Source of the DNA: Pararge aegeria | Taxonomy: Eukaryota > Arthropoda > Insecta > Lepidoptera > Nymphalidae | Direction: 5' to 3' | Assembly (NCBI RefSeq): GCF_905163445.1 | Contig: NC_053201.1 | Span: forward strand, 14,642,001 to 14,706,000 | Length of the DNA stretch: 64,000 nucleotides | Part shown: positions 35,801 to 47,400 of the stretch, one piece after another | Layout of the letters: each line of letters begins with the position of its first letter | Numbering within the stretch: the stretch's first letter is position 1 | Notes under the pieces: model-generated | What the model was told of the DNA's origin: nothing | Seen by the model: only the letters and a program-made list of their open reading frames with translations | The model's database searches: none | Program-made: the position numbers and the translations under genes

Positions 35801-36834
35801 TTAAATAATTTATTTAATTGTCTTAAATAAGCGAAACATACTCTTCCATGATTATCCTTAGATATTGTTATGAAGGTCATTAATATAAATGAGGAACTGA
35901 AAAGGTCCTAGTGTAGACCCCTGAGAGGCCCTGGTCCTCCTAAGCTTTAAATATTTACACCAGTGTCGGACACCGTTTCGGTGTTCATAAAATATTGTTG
36001 CTATTTGTATTAAGTTAATGAGGTTGTTATACTTTCCGATATAAACAATGAAACTGCTGCTATAATTGATGTTGTTGCTGTGTTTTAAAACGACGGGATG
36101 TTATAAGTTTGACGTGTCCGTGTGTACGTGCGTGCCTGGGGCATCGTAGTTGGGTTGGCCACAAACTGGGTTCTCTGCGCAGACGAGTTCCACCGCGCCG
36201 TGCGCATCTGCACGGGGCAGGCGCAGTCGCCGCACGTGGTGCGCACGGTGTTCGCCATCTTCGACGCGGACGGCGACGGGCTGCTGAGCTACAAGGAGTT
36301 CATCGCCATCATGAAGGACCGCCTGCACCGCGGCTTCAAGGTACTCGACCTTGCGGTTCCGCCGCACGAAATATTTCACAGATAGAAGGACCATCAATTT
36401 CAAATGTAGTTGATCATCGTCATCGTGCACGATGCAGGTTTCCTCACGATGTTTTTCTTCGCTGTTAAAGAAGGTGATAACTAATACTTAAAACACACGT
36501 AACATAGCAAATTTAGAAGTGCACGACCCGCGCATGTCTCTCTTTACAACCGTGGATGTAGCTAGCTCAAAAACTATTTCCCATTTTCTCATTTTATGGT
36601 AAACATTGGAGATAAAATACTGTCAACTGCTAAACCTACACAGAGACTAACCGTTTTTCGGGAAACACTACTAAAGTGTATTGGTTTCTGATGCCTATTT
36701 GTCATGTGCACGGTGTCTGTATGTTCTTAATTCTGTGAACAAAATAAACCGTATTTTTCCAGTCGTACGCGAAAAACGAGGGCTGGGAAGCTTTCAAATC
36801 GTGCGTCAAACAGGAGATGAAGAGTTCCGTGTGA
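29874..36834 (+). CDS. MICU3: MICU3-like EF-hand regulator of the mitochondrial calcium uniporter (5' end missing)
   Basis: Eleven exons joined in phase: 29874-30015, 30634-30744, 30985-31032, 31197-31279, 31832-31897, 32701-32781, 33969-34112, 34551-34665, 35255-35482, 36183-36340, 36763-36834 (stop TGA). They give 415 residues without an initiator Met, so one or more 5' exons (targeting peptide) lie upstream, unseen. Seen: 'LTSRERRFIKFASVEY' and 'MTPQDFLESVVEQEPR' near the start, a first EF-hand loop DTDGNQRVDKNE (exon 4), 'HFFGKKG' and 'FMENLQTEVLELEF' (exon 8), 'GITFEEFKTFCQFLNNLEDF' (exon 9), and a second EF-hand loop DADGDGLLSYKE followed by 'IMKDRLHRGF' (exon 10). Both loops keep acidic residues at positions 1, 3 and 12. 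These blocks match MICU3 better than MICU1 or MICU2 as I remember them. MICU proteins sit in the mitochondrial intermembrane space and gate MCU by sensing calcium. All introns are GT-AG. Exons 5-7 encode a variable linker. Paralogue assignment within the MICU family is the least certain part. Confidence 0.9.
33061..33090. repeat. Perfect 13-bp-arm hairpin in MICU3 intron 6
   Basis: acttttgcctaaa and tttaggcaaaagt with a 4-base loop. Confidence 0.85.
34795..35050 (+). mobile_element. Non-LTR reverse-transcriptase remnant in MICU3 intron 8
   Basis: Across frameshifts the sequence still shows 'GVPQG' (ggtgttccacaggga) and 'LVYINDAF', the spacing of the RT motif block GVPQGS...LFLVYIND. The segment ends with 'gcttgaataaaaatgaatga', a typical 3' tail, only 170 bases later, so most of the element is deleted. 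Confidence 0.7.
35565..35700 (-). mobile_element. SINE family A fragment in MICU3 intron 9
   Basis: 'atcatcatcgttaacgcatt', 'aggacacgggtgactctcgg' and 'tgtagtccaccacgtgcgg' match the tail half of family A in reverse. Confidence 0.8.
36408..36540 (-). mobile_element. SINE family A fragment in MICU3 intron 10
   Basis: GAT-type tail 'gatcatcgtcatcg' joined directly to 'gatgcaggtttcctcacgat', deleting the tail half, then 'aaacacacgtaacat' and the start of the head. Confidence 0.75.
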
Positions 36835-37120
36835 ACCATCTGCGCTGAACCTGCCCCGCTGTGTGCTCTGCACTGCTCTACCATCACATAGTTACACTTC
36901 GCACAAGCTGTTCAAACTAATAGTTAAATACATTTATCAAAGGCATATACTCTACTACTTGAGTACTACTACTCTTAATTATGACTGCCAACTTGGATAA
37001 AAAATGACAAAATTTCCTTTGTGTAAACTCTATGTTTTCTTACGTGTCTTATGATGTAAACAAGTCACATCTTTTCACAAGTTTATTTTAAAATAGAAGA
37101 AAAACTAATATTTTGAAACA

Positions 37121-37131
37121 AATAAAATAAA
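37121..37131 (+). terminator. Probable MICU3 polyadenylation signal
   Basis: Two overlapping AATAAA hexamers (37121-37126 and 37126-37131) lie about 290 bases after the MICU3 stop codon in AT-rich DNA. They are the first clear canonical signals downstream on the + strand. The cleavage site is not determined. Confidence 0.6.
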
Positions 37132-37139
37132 GAGAGATA

Positions 37140-37850
37140 TTCTTTACAAATGAAGGCTTTCATTATATTTTATTATGTTCAAAACGATTTTTACTCTAAA
37201 ATGTAAGCAAAAGGGAGTTTTGACATCTATTTATACAAGTTACAGGCAGATAGAGGTAGGTATTAACATCTCAAGTTATAGAGCATATTTAAGATTTTTT
37301 TTAAAACTTATATTAATTATTACACCTTTGATAAAGTAGCAAAGCACAATAGATTATCTTGCCTACGCACAATTTACCTAGGCTTAAAAAAAAAACTTAT
37401 GAGTCACCGCTATGTTTTATTTTATAAGCTGTGTGTTTGTAGTAACTACCGCCGGGTTGGTAAACAGATTGTTGTTGAAATCGGTCTGCTTCCAACAAAC
37501 CTTGCCATTGAGAAATTCATCAATGATATAGTGACATTTTAATAAGTGTGTTTTAACCATTGTTTAAACTTTGCATTTGCATTGGTCCAAAATGACCTAC
37601 AGATTTATTTGATTAAAGCAATATTAAAATCCGCAAGTGCTTCTGCGGATCATAAGCAGATGTCACCAGTTTATGTGCACCATGATTGTTGCCGTGCCGT
37701 GTCAATAAAATAAGCAACAATGATTTTGTAAACAAACTATAATATTACCGGTGATTACTAATTTATAAAATACTTAGTCCATTACAGGTGAACAAAATGT
37801 CCATGAGCATTGCATAGAATCAAGCGTAACTTTGAGGAATTCCATGATAT
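37140..37850. other. Spacer downstream of MICU3
   Basis: AT-rich, no gene or repeat recognised. Confidence 0.5.
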
Positions 37851-38109
37851 ATTATGAAAATAAAGCTTAATTTGCTATACTCTGCGAAAAGAATTTTTAA
37901 TCTTTCAATTGTTAATAATAATTGTTAAGTTAAACCAAGTCGACATCTCCTGAAGATGCCCCGGTTTCGGAGTGAAACGTGCGTAGAGGGTACATTGCCG
38001 AAGATCTGTTTGGTGTGGTGTGGTGTGGATTGAAGAAATTATAAATTACATCATACAGATTCTCCTGCTTTTCGCGGAGTATAGCAAATTAAGCATAGTT
38101 TTCATAATG
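37851..38109. mobile_element. MITE family G, full copy with inverted repeats
   Basis: Left arm 37851-37891 and right arm 38067-38109 are reverse complements ('gcttaatttgctatactctg' on the left), enclosing a 175-bp core with 'catctcctgaagatgcccc' and 'tttcggagtgaaacgtgcg'. No ORF. Partial relatives: 20975-21090 and 38820-38860. Confidence 0.8.
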
Positions 38110-38324
38110 TTCATGAGCATCAATTCTATTCAATTATCCGCTGAATAGTCTTTTAGAATAAGAGTTTTTTGGCTTCATTTAGCAAAAGGGTACTTTCGTG
38201 ATACTTATCAATGTTAATTTCGTGGGACTATCAAATTCTAATTTTATTTTTTGAAGTTAGGTCCAATATACTAGCACTTCTGAAACATAAAGTCTGTCTG
38301 TTTGTAGTGACTCTACCACTGGCT

Positions 38325-38425
38325 CGAAAGACAGATTCTGCTAAGAAGCCGGCCTTCTTGCCGCAACTGGTGAATTTCTACTCAGCAGTAGCTGTTTTAC
38401 AACATCAGCGTTGTACAATTTAACT
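38325..38425. repeat. Fragment related to non-LTR family E
   Basis: 'attctgctaagaagccggcc' and 'ctcagcagtagctgttttac' resemble the 'gaagccggcaagaaactcag' words of the family E copy at 5455-5860. Diverged. Confidence 0.4.
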
Positions 38426-38868
38426 ATCTTTATTCTATCTTGTGATATACTACGACAATGATATCATAAACTATCAAATTTTCGGAACGTGCAAACTTGT
38501 AACCTATTTATTATTTACACAGTTATATATTTATTTATTAATCATCGATGCCAAAGTCGTATTAGCGCTGTGCGTTACTCGTCGCAGTTCCACAATTCAG
38601 ATCTGTCTAGTAATAGTCAATGTAAAGTCTGGAAGCTAGTCTATTGATGTTTGCGTGGGAAATACCACAACTGATGTGTTACGGAGCAAGTTCGCAGCAT
38701 GGGCAATGCTGACGTTTACTGACTGACTCAAGTAAAGTAACAACTAACATTGCGCTCTCTATCTAACTAGCTTTTTTGCTGTGGTGTACAATAAAAGTAT
38801 TTTCATTCGTTTATAAATCACCTTAATTTGCTATAATCCTCGAAAGTCAAAGAAATTATAAATAAAAC

Positions 38869-38948
38869 ATTGTCCAGTTGTGGGAATTGAACCCGCAGCC
38901 TTGGACTCAGAAAGCAGGGTCGCTGCCCATTGCGCCAACCGGCCGTCA
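38869..38948 (-). mobile_element. SINE family B head fragment
   Basis: 'cattgtccagttgtgggaat', 'ggactcagaaagcagggtcg' and 'cccattgcgcca': the tRNA-like head only, minus strand. Confidence 0.8.
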
Positions 38949-40430
38949 AATGAAAATGATGTGTCGTTTATAATTTTCCATACGTTACACACAATATATT
39001 ATAAAACACGCTCTCTACGCATGCCTGTGATGTGCTCTTTAATAACATGTAAAGTGTACCTACCTAATAAGAAAACTAAGAATACTGCACAGATTTTTAA
39101 AATTACCTGCACTGTCTGTGTTGCAAACTTGGACCGTAACATAAACGAGTTAATCGCACTCCTTGACCAGACTTTACTATTAATTAATATGCCTATATAT
39201 ATATATAACCTGCAATTTGTATTGGCTTGGTTGATCTTCTATTTATCTAATACATAACCTAACCTAACAATTATAGATTTTAAATGTTATATTGAATTTT
39301 AAACAATAATTGTGGGAATTGTGTATCGTATTTTTGTTGTTTTTTCTTTGCGTTTTAATATTGCAATAGTTTAGTTTAATGCACTAGTTTTGCATTTCGT
39401 ACTTAAATTTAGTAACTTTGCCATTAAATAGTCTTGAAGACGACCTAGAAACGTTTAGTTACAATGATCTTGAAAAGATTTATTTAATTCATTGTGTAGC
39501 AAAGTATTTCAAATAATAGGTACAATTTATTTATTTATTACGTTAATTTTAAGTCAAGAGATTTCTAGATTAATTTGTATTAAATAATCTGAATTATAAA
39601 TTCATTAAAATTGTCTTATGAGTTCCCGAACACTCTTGTGTTTAACCGCTGGAGGTTTAGACCCGCAAGATCTGAGATCTCGCAAACACAACTAACCGCA
39701 CTGCCTGGTCTGTAGCGGTCTTGCGATGCGTTTAAAAAACGCAGGTACACTTTCAGAGCATTAAACATGGTATAACATTGGAGTGTTCCAGTGTATTTTC
39801 ACGCGCTTGAAGGCGCTGTCAGTTGGGCATGTCTAAAAATTGTTATTCCGTCGTTATGCTACGTTTATTTATAACGCTCTGAGACTTATTTGCCTTAGAA
39901 TGTGTAAAGGTGTTATTATTATTTATTATTATAAAGGTATACGGCCACGCATGCTCATGATAAAAGCGGAATTTCATAACTATAGTAATTTTGTATAAAG
40001 CAATGTTGTGCTATCGAGTACTAAACAATCTCTTGAAACAATAGTGCATGCTATGTATGTCAAATATCTATAATAGCAAGCTCATAATAGAAAAGCTTCG
40101 ATGAGCGTGTGTGCCAGAACCTTTGTTAACCAAGTGTATGAGAACATGTAACTATTATGTATTATAAATTATATCAATTTATTGACATTGCTTTTTTGCC
40201 TCCTTCATTTTAAATACTGTTATCTTATAATTTAAAAACATAACTTAGTAATAAGTATTAATTTACTATAATATAACGCCATAATTTAATCTCGTCTCAT
40301 AATAATATCCGGTGAGGCGTGTGATTGTATTTGCTAGTCGTTTCCAGTGAGTTGTATTTTAGATTCCTATTTATAAAATCGAATGTAATTGCAAAAATGT
40401 AGTATTTTTTTTCTATTATAATAAAGTGTG
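38949..40430. other. AT-rich spacer, nothing recognised
   Basis: Open frames such as the one crossing 38880-39257 are SINE-derived or chance. Confidence 0.5.
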
Positions 40431-40464
40431 TTAACAACCACGCTTGTTTCATTACCTGTTTCAA

Positions 40465-40760
40465 TGCGTAAGGAGGTCGGGGTTTTTTGACGTGACAACG
40501 TCTTATAACACACGAAAAAACATGACGTATGCGGCGTTACCTCGCTTTGAGGCGTTCCATTCAAGGCTTAAAGTGCAAGCGAGAGCGCGGAACGAGCGAC
40601 AAAGAGGCACAGTCGGCCTCCGCGTTCGACATCTGTCTGTCTCCTATTTGAGTGAGCGATGCGTCCGCGTGGACAGCTTCTATACAATAATACATTTACA
40701 TGTTTTCGGCAAGGATGAAGTGCAGTGAAAAGTGAATGTGGTGTCAATTGTTTATAGCAA
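40465..40760. other. CpG-rich segment, possible mobile element or promoter
   Basis: Contains 'gacgtgacaacgtcttata', 'gcgagagcgcggaacgagcg' and 'gtgagcgatgcgtccgcgtg'. GC and CpG are far above the flanks, and TGACGT-type words recur. No gene is attached. I lean to a MITE-like element, not proven. Confidence 0.3.
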
Positions 40761-41795
40761 CGATAATATCTATCAAAGGCATCAAAAAGGGGATGAAAAT
40801 TTTTATGAATGTTTCTGATTTTTTAAGTAATTTACGTTCATATTTTTCTGTTAGCAGCACACATTTTTTTAAACCTTTGTAGTTAAAATTTACCAAATCA
40901 AAATTTAAATTAACGTGCAAAGCTAGTTTTCAATTACAGATTTTCATTATTTGATTCTTTAAATGGTCGTACATCAAACAAATCCTCCATGATCAGTTAA
41001 CAAAAAGTATCCTTTAACTATTGCTAAAATTTATTTTAGAGTAAAAAAATTGGTTGTCTGTAAAGTCGGCTTACTGACGATAGTTGAACGTGATTTTCAA
41101 AAGAAAATTTTAATTTTATTTGTTTTAGAGTTGGAATTTTCGAAATATGTGAAACACGTATTTCTTTATTTTTAATCGAAAACCTAAAATTTCATGGAAT
41201 TAACTTGAAAAATAAATTGATAAATAAAGGATATTATAGAAAATTTCATCCCCAATTTAACCCTTTTCAGGTTGGAATTTTCAAAAATCCTTTCTTAGCG
41301 GTTGTTATAACTATCTGTGTGCGAAATTTCAGCTGTGCGTTGATAGATCAGTCAGTCAGTCAGTCACCTTTCCCTTTTATATATTCTTAATGCCCCTTGT
41401 TTATATCAGGATGTTTCCACTAACTGCACTACTATAAGGCGATCTGAAGTTTCTGGATTAAACTGATTATTATTAATATCGGGTACTATAATCGTCCTAG
41501 AAGTGTCACTGAAGGAAACGTCAGAAAAGTAATATATACAGAAGTCACCTCTAAAATAACAATTCCGTAGTTTGTAGATAATAACATTATTATTGTTGTT
41601 AACGTAATTGTTTCTTGGGTGCGGGCGCGTCCAAGGGTTAACGTATAAAGTAAAAAACAATTGTTTTCATTGACAATATTTATTAATTTTTATAAACATA
41701 AATTACACTTTGAGAACATCTTTAATACTTCATAAATAGACCATGTATTACAAACTACTACTCGTTCTTCGATAATCACAATTAATAAATGACGT
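40761..41795. other. AT-rich spacer with Helitron-like words
   Basis: 'aaggggatgaaaattt' at 40790 and 'aaatttcatccccaatttaa' at 41235 form loose inverted words around an AT-rich stretch, and 'cagtcagtcagtcagtcac' follows at 41348. Element limits unclear. Confidence 0.35.
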
Positions 41796-41860
41796 TCGGA
41801 ACGTAGCTTAGCATCGTGGGTCGTAGGTTCGATTTCTTCTCCAACAGCCGAATACTGTTA
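41795..41860 (+). repeat. tRNA-like SINE head
   Basis: 'aacgtagcttagcatcg' (box A-like) and 'gtaggttcgatttct' (box B) at about tRNA spacing; degraded. Confidence 0.4.
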
Positions 41861-43901
41861 AGTCAACAAACGTGAAACAAGATGCGCCTTATATTTGAGA
41901 CGAGCTTGACCTATAATTGAGGAGTGTTCAATAAGGAATGTTGCTTGAGCACCAAAGCCCGCGTGGATGCCTATTTGAACCTCGATCGCTTCTCATCATA
42001 AGTCTATGAAGTCTATGGAGGCGCGAGGGATATGACCAAAAAAGATATGTTTTCACGGGGGCGAGTGAATATCGACCACATCCAGTGATTGATCCGATTA
42101 GTGAGTGCTTTCTACCGCTGGAGGCGCGGCGGTGCAGTAAGTAACCAATGAACTGGATCGGTTTTTAGATAGAAGACACTCAAAACGAAACAAACCCAAT
42201 GAACAAAAAAATATAAAACAAGAACAATCCTTCAAATTGTGTTAGCCGAAAATAAGAGAGAAAAAATATATATATCAAAAAATTAGGGACTCTTGTTCCT
42301 GGACGGAACAAGCAGTATTCGGCCGTATGTTGGCTGTCCAACAAGCTTGAGTGTACGTTGGTGGTGGCGCAAGAGAGCTTCGCTATATAGCGCCACTCGG
42401 TCATCGCACAAACCGTTGGAAGCAGCCATAATCAAATAACCCCCGAATTTAACTTAAATACCAAAACTCATTAAATTAATAGCCAAGACTAAATATATTT
42501 TAAGTACAAGCTAAAATACAACCGGTATGATGATAGAATTTCAAAATCACTGACATAGAAAAACTAACCCTTTATCACTTAGTGAAGGTTGTCATAGCCA
42601 AAACCCAGCTATCACCATCTTATCATTTGTGGTTTTCTACACGAGCGTCAAACAAGCACTTTTCTTGGTCTTGTTTAAAAAAATCGAAGATTATATCTAA
42701 AGAATTCTAAATTCAATAATAATAATACTATTATATATACTAATAATAATATTATTATATTTAATATAACTGGTAGACAAAGATATACCCAAAAGAAGAA
42801 ACAAAACGTTCGCGGCTCCACTGCGGTTTGCGTGCGACCAATCACAACATGGTTTAACTAAACCTTCCGGAATATTTAATAAATGCAAATGAAATAAAAT
42901 TAAGTTAGTAAGCTTAGTAAAATAATAAGCCATGTTTTTTTAGTGTTTTATTTTTATAACTTCTTTGTTTTCCATATGATGCAAAAAAAATGTTGTTTGT
43001 ATCCTCTTTGCTATCAATTTATTGTATTATTTCTACCAAAAACCAATAAAGGAAGTTAATCTCACTGCACTTAGAAATATATTAGTAAGAAAATATGATA
43101 GCAATACTTTTTTGAATATTCCTATAGCATCAAACAGTTTATAAACGTTAATTTTTCCAATAGTTCCAATAGTTCCAATGGTTCCAATGGTTGACAGACT
43201 CCTGCGGTTCTCACAGAATTCCGTGACCTGATTAACTTTCCTAACTCATAATGATTTTGGGCTTTTCTTTAAAAAAAAATACTCTTAACATTCGTATTGC
43301 AGTATAGTAAAAGGTATACTTATTACATTATTATATTTATTTCATGAGCAGTAATGTTTGTTCATTTAATTCATACATAACTTAAAAATAAATAGATTTC
43401 TCTTTTCTTCCTACCTACGGTTTTACGCATGGACTCGCATCGTCTACAACTTCACTTGAAAATGAAATATTGATTGAAGGCAATTGCATAAATTGTTACA
43501 GGACCTTGCGAATGACTTCTGACAACTTTTTCCTATAAATTTAAATTCTTACTGTAAATGTAAACTTATTGTAAAATCTCATCTATTCTTTTATATTATC
43601 AATAAAATGACTGAAATATTTAAGTTAATTAAAGAGATCTGTATGTTTGAACTGCCAATTAGCTAGCTTAGCTAGCGAATTACGTTTATTGCGGAAGGTT
43701 CTAGCAAAAATTAACATTGACGTTCTAGCATAAACGTTTTTTTTGCATGAGAATTGAAAAAAAAATGTTATTATAAACACAACATTTAAAGTCCCAAGTT
43801 TAATTTGCTACTGCAACTCTTAAGGCAAATTGGCATTTATTTTAGCCGCAATTGTAGTTATGCAGTATTTTCCTTGCTCGGGAAGCCTAGTATGAGATTT
43901 T
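41861..43901. other. AT-rich spacer
   Basis: No gene recognised. At 43157-43192 a 9-bp unit 'ttccaatag/ttccaatgg' is repeated four times. Confidence 0.5.
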
Positions 43902-44053
43902 CTACGTACGTTTACTTATTTGATCGCGTGATTGTTAACTACGCGCCATCTAGTGGCAATACCGTTTCCCCGTATCGTCACTAGATGGCGCTTTTTCGAT
44001 ACCATATAAATCGTAGTCAACCCTCACGCTAATGTATAAGTAAACGTAGGTAG
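43902..44053. mobile_element. MITE family K, copy 1, with inverted CTCF-like words
   Basis: Imperfect terminal inverted repeats ('acgtttacttatttgatcgc' against the reverse of 'ataagtaaacgtagg'). Inside, 'gcgccatctagtggc' (43943-43957) and 'tcactagatggcgc' (43978-43991) lie in opposite orientation. No ORF. Related copy at 57862-58018. Confidence 0.75.
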
Positions 44054-44059
44054 CAAATC

Positions 44060-44220
44060 TGCCGCGTGGCGACTGAGGAAATACAGCGGCCAGCAGCTGT
44101 GCTACTACAACTATCTACTGCGATCATCAACCCGTCTGCCCAGCGTGGGGGTTATGGGCAAACTCGTCGGGAGAGGTCTCGAGTCCAGCAGTGGATTGGT
44201 GTAGGCTATCGATGAAGTAG
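44060..44220 (+). mobile_element. Family J fragment, copy 2
   Basis: 'caactatctactgcgatcat', 'gggttatgggcaaac' and 'gtccagcagtggattggtg' match 6690-6950. It lies just past the PPME1 polyadenylation signal. Confidence 0.6.
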
Positions 44221-44292
44221 AAAACCTCACTGGACCCTCCGATGTAGAAAGTGTGCCTAAACACTGCATAATTATCGCGACGCTATGCCATA

Positions 44293-44298
44293 TTTATT
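44293..44298 (-). terminator. Probable PPME1 polyadenylation signal
   Basis: AATAAA on the minus strand (TTTATT on +), about 150 bases past the PPME1 stop codon. It is the nearest canonical hexamer I see. It lies just after the repeat at 44060-44220, so the repeats limit how far the 3' UTR reaches. Confidence 0.5.
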
Positions 44299-44444
44299 TG
44301 TAGCACCCTAAACGTCTCAAACTAGTTCAATAAAGTTAGGGTCGTTTTTAACAACGTGCAATTTTGAAGTGTTCTTGTGTATAGTCAGTTGTGGGTGTTA
44401 AGGTCAACGACAAATGGTGCGATGCGCGGCGGCAGGTCCGCGAC

Positions 44445-47400
44445 TCAGCAGCCGGGTGCGGACCCCAGTTGCAGCGACTCCCCGCAGGCCGTGGGCGCCG
44501 TGAGCCGGTGACGAAGCGCGAAGGCGGCCAACACACGCGCCACCTGCCACCAAGAGGAACCCTTATCATCATCTTCAACATCAAGCCATTACCGGCCCAA
44601 TGCAGGGCACTCCTCCCACAGTGAGAAGAGTTCAAATTCAAATACAAAATTTCTTTATTCATGTAGGCCTATCACAGGCACTTATGAAGCGTTTATACAT
44701 ATATGTTTACATAAGGTGATAGCTTCGTTCGCAAACTTAAACCCTAAGCTACGAGGGTTCCAAACGCGCCCTGGTCTAAGAAGAGCCCACAACACGCTTA
44801 GCCGGGTAAATTTTTTTTTGTTATCCCTATAAAATACCACCACAGTAAATTTATATTTAGCTATAAAGCTAGAGCAATTCACACCCAAGCTTTTTTATCG
44901 TTTAAGTAATCCTTAATATTATAATAGGATTTTTCTGTAAGCTTACGTTTTATATAAACTTTGAACTTATAGAGAGACATCTCAAAGATTTTATTTGGTA
45001 TAAATAATATACAATTGCCCTTGAATGAATTTGCAATTTTGTGTGAAGACGTCATAAATGTGCAGTTTACTAGGTAAACTGCACATTTATGACGTAGTCC
45101 ACCACGCTCGCAAAGTACGGATTTCTGGACTCTACATGCCTTTGAGAACATTATGGAGAACTCTCAGGCATGCAGTTTTCCTTCACCATTGAAGCAAAAG
45201 ATATTTCAATTGATTCGAACTCGGCCTGTCCAAAGGTGAAGTCGAAGTCCTAACCACTAGGCTATCACGCTCATACGCAAACTACGTATATATTTTATTT
45301 TCCTTTATATAGTTTGTACCCTTCATACAATATTTTATGACTCGCAATCGAGGAGTTGTTTCTGAGAATTGAAACACTTAAACATCAGAGTAAAATTGAT
45401 CTTATGACTATAACGTTCAAATTTGCTTGCAATTCTTCAGCTAGATCTTTTGTCAAAACATTTGTAATCAGAAGTACGCGATTTGCGCCTCTAATCCGAG
45501 TTAAATAAGGAAGATTTACTTTGACAGTATAAAACTTTAAAAACGATTCCTCGAATACATCAAGTAGCAAGAATAAGCCAGGCCCCACCTCAGCCGGGGA
45601 GTCTTCGTGCACTGCGTGTCCGCACCGCGTCAGCACTTGCATCTGGAACTTGCCTGAAATGTATTATACATATTTATTAGGAGCTTGCGGAATATTAGGC
45701 ATTATAGCTATTGACCTTTGCCTCGATATTTAAAAAGCGTTGGCGAAAAGTCAAGTGTCATGTTAGAGACGTGCTTATGTCAGTTACAAAAAGTGAGGTG
45801 GCATTCGATTTATTTTAACATATGCGATTTATCGAATCATAATCGATTTTTTTCCAAGCCAAGTTTAGGTGACCACAGGGTGTTTAGGTGTAGGTAGAAC
45901 AAACGATATTTTAAAACGTAAACGTTTTCGGACGATTCCCCATAAAGATATTCAATAATTTTACCCTTAAAGACTAGATTTTAGTATAAGTTTGGCATTC
46001 TTTTACTACTCGTGCCGTCATTGCAGCCACTTGGCCCCGAATGAGGAATTTGCACAGCACTTTTATTGAAAATTGTGACGAATGAAACATATAATGACAA
46101 GCCGCTCACCTTGCATCTGCCCCACGGTGAGCGCGCGGTCCAGGCCGTCCAGCGAGGCCAGCAGCAGCAGGCGCGGCGCGCGCGTGGCCAGGAAGGCGGC
46201 CGACAGCCCCCCGAACCAGCCCGCCCAGTGCCGCTCCGACAGCGCCAGCGGCACGCGCCAGCCGTACCTGCGGGCCACGCCTTGTACATCTCGCCACTCC
46301 CCGCCCGGGCCCCCGGTGTCCTCTCGCACACTCACCGCATGGCGCCCGCCTGCGCTGGCGGAGGCTTCGCGAAGGAGTCCCCCTCCCCGTGGCCCGCGCC
46401 CGCGTCCGCGTCCCCCCCTTCGCCCTCCTCGGCGATGACGTCGGCGCGCACGCCGCGCGTGTTGGGCAGCAGGGGGGAGGGAGGCGCGCTCTGGTAGTGC
46501 TCTATCTCGTTGGTGGCCAGCTCGCCGGTCGCGCAACTGGAATGGCACAGCAGAATTGATCAGTAAATAAAGAAAAATCAGAAACGATCATTATTTACGA
46601 AAAATTCGATTCCCAGTTATAAAACTTTTAGTAAATTACTAGGTAAAATAAAAATGAAATATAAGTAAAGTTCCTAACATAGAGAAATAATGCATAAGAA
46701 GCAAGATACATGAATTATCACTCACTTGACAATTTGACTAGGCATGGATACGCGAGCCGACTCCACATTCCTCACTTGGCCACTCCGCACGCTGGAAAAT
46801 AAATTATTAAACAAACTTTATTTATGATTTATTGTCAAAGAACATTCACAATTATTTATTGCCAAAACACTAATTTCAACATTCTCTTTAAGCTGAAGGC
46901 ATTGGCTTATAGTGAGTAGTTATGTTAAACTGAATCAATGGCCACATGGGTGACAATTCAAACGTAGCTTATGTTTATTTAGTTTCCTTGGACTATTTGA
47001 ACTTTGCATCTTAAGAGTGATTTATTTTAAATTATTTATAGATTTATTCTTAGTAAGTGAGTGCTATCAGCATTAACACTCGCTGTATGTCACTTGTAGC
47101 TCAAAAAACAAACATCCTGTAAGCATCAACAGCAGTAACTGAAAACTTAAAAATAGCATTTCCAAACAAGCTATTAAAGGAATGGAACAAAACTTACCAC
47201 CACTCTATAGCATGTTCTATACTGTTGAAGTGCGTGGGTCGGCTGCGTAAGAAACTTTGCATACTAGCCAGAGCCTCCATCGCTGTACCTGTTTCATTCA
47301 CAGTAGCTACATTAATATAGAATACTTACTCCATACATAACCTTAAGCTGCAGGATGCGGATATATGCAAAATCCATTAAGATGTGATGAAAACACTTGA

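Noticed and set aside
38880..39257. 125-residue plus-strand frame beginning 'MGIEPAALDSESRVAAHCAN'
   Set aside because: Its start is the antisense of the tRNA-like head of SINE family B and the rest is AT-rich chance sequence.
45385..45652. Read-through end of PPME1 exon 9 ('LFLLLDVFEESFLKFYT')
   Set aside because: It does not match the family C-terminus; the spliced exon at 44543-44445 does.
46063..46548. Long Arg/Ala/Gly-rich open frames on both strands
   Set aside because: Shadows of the GC-rich PPME1 exons 7 and 8 in wrong frames; PPME1 homology fixes the coding frame.
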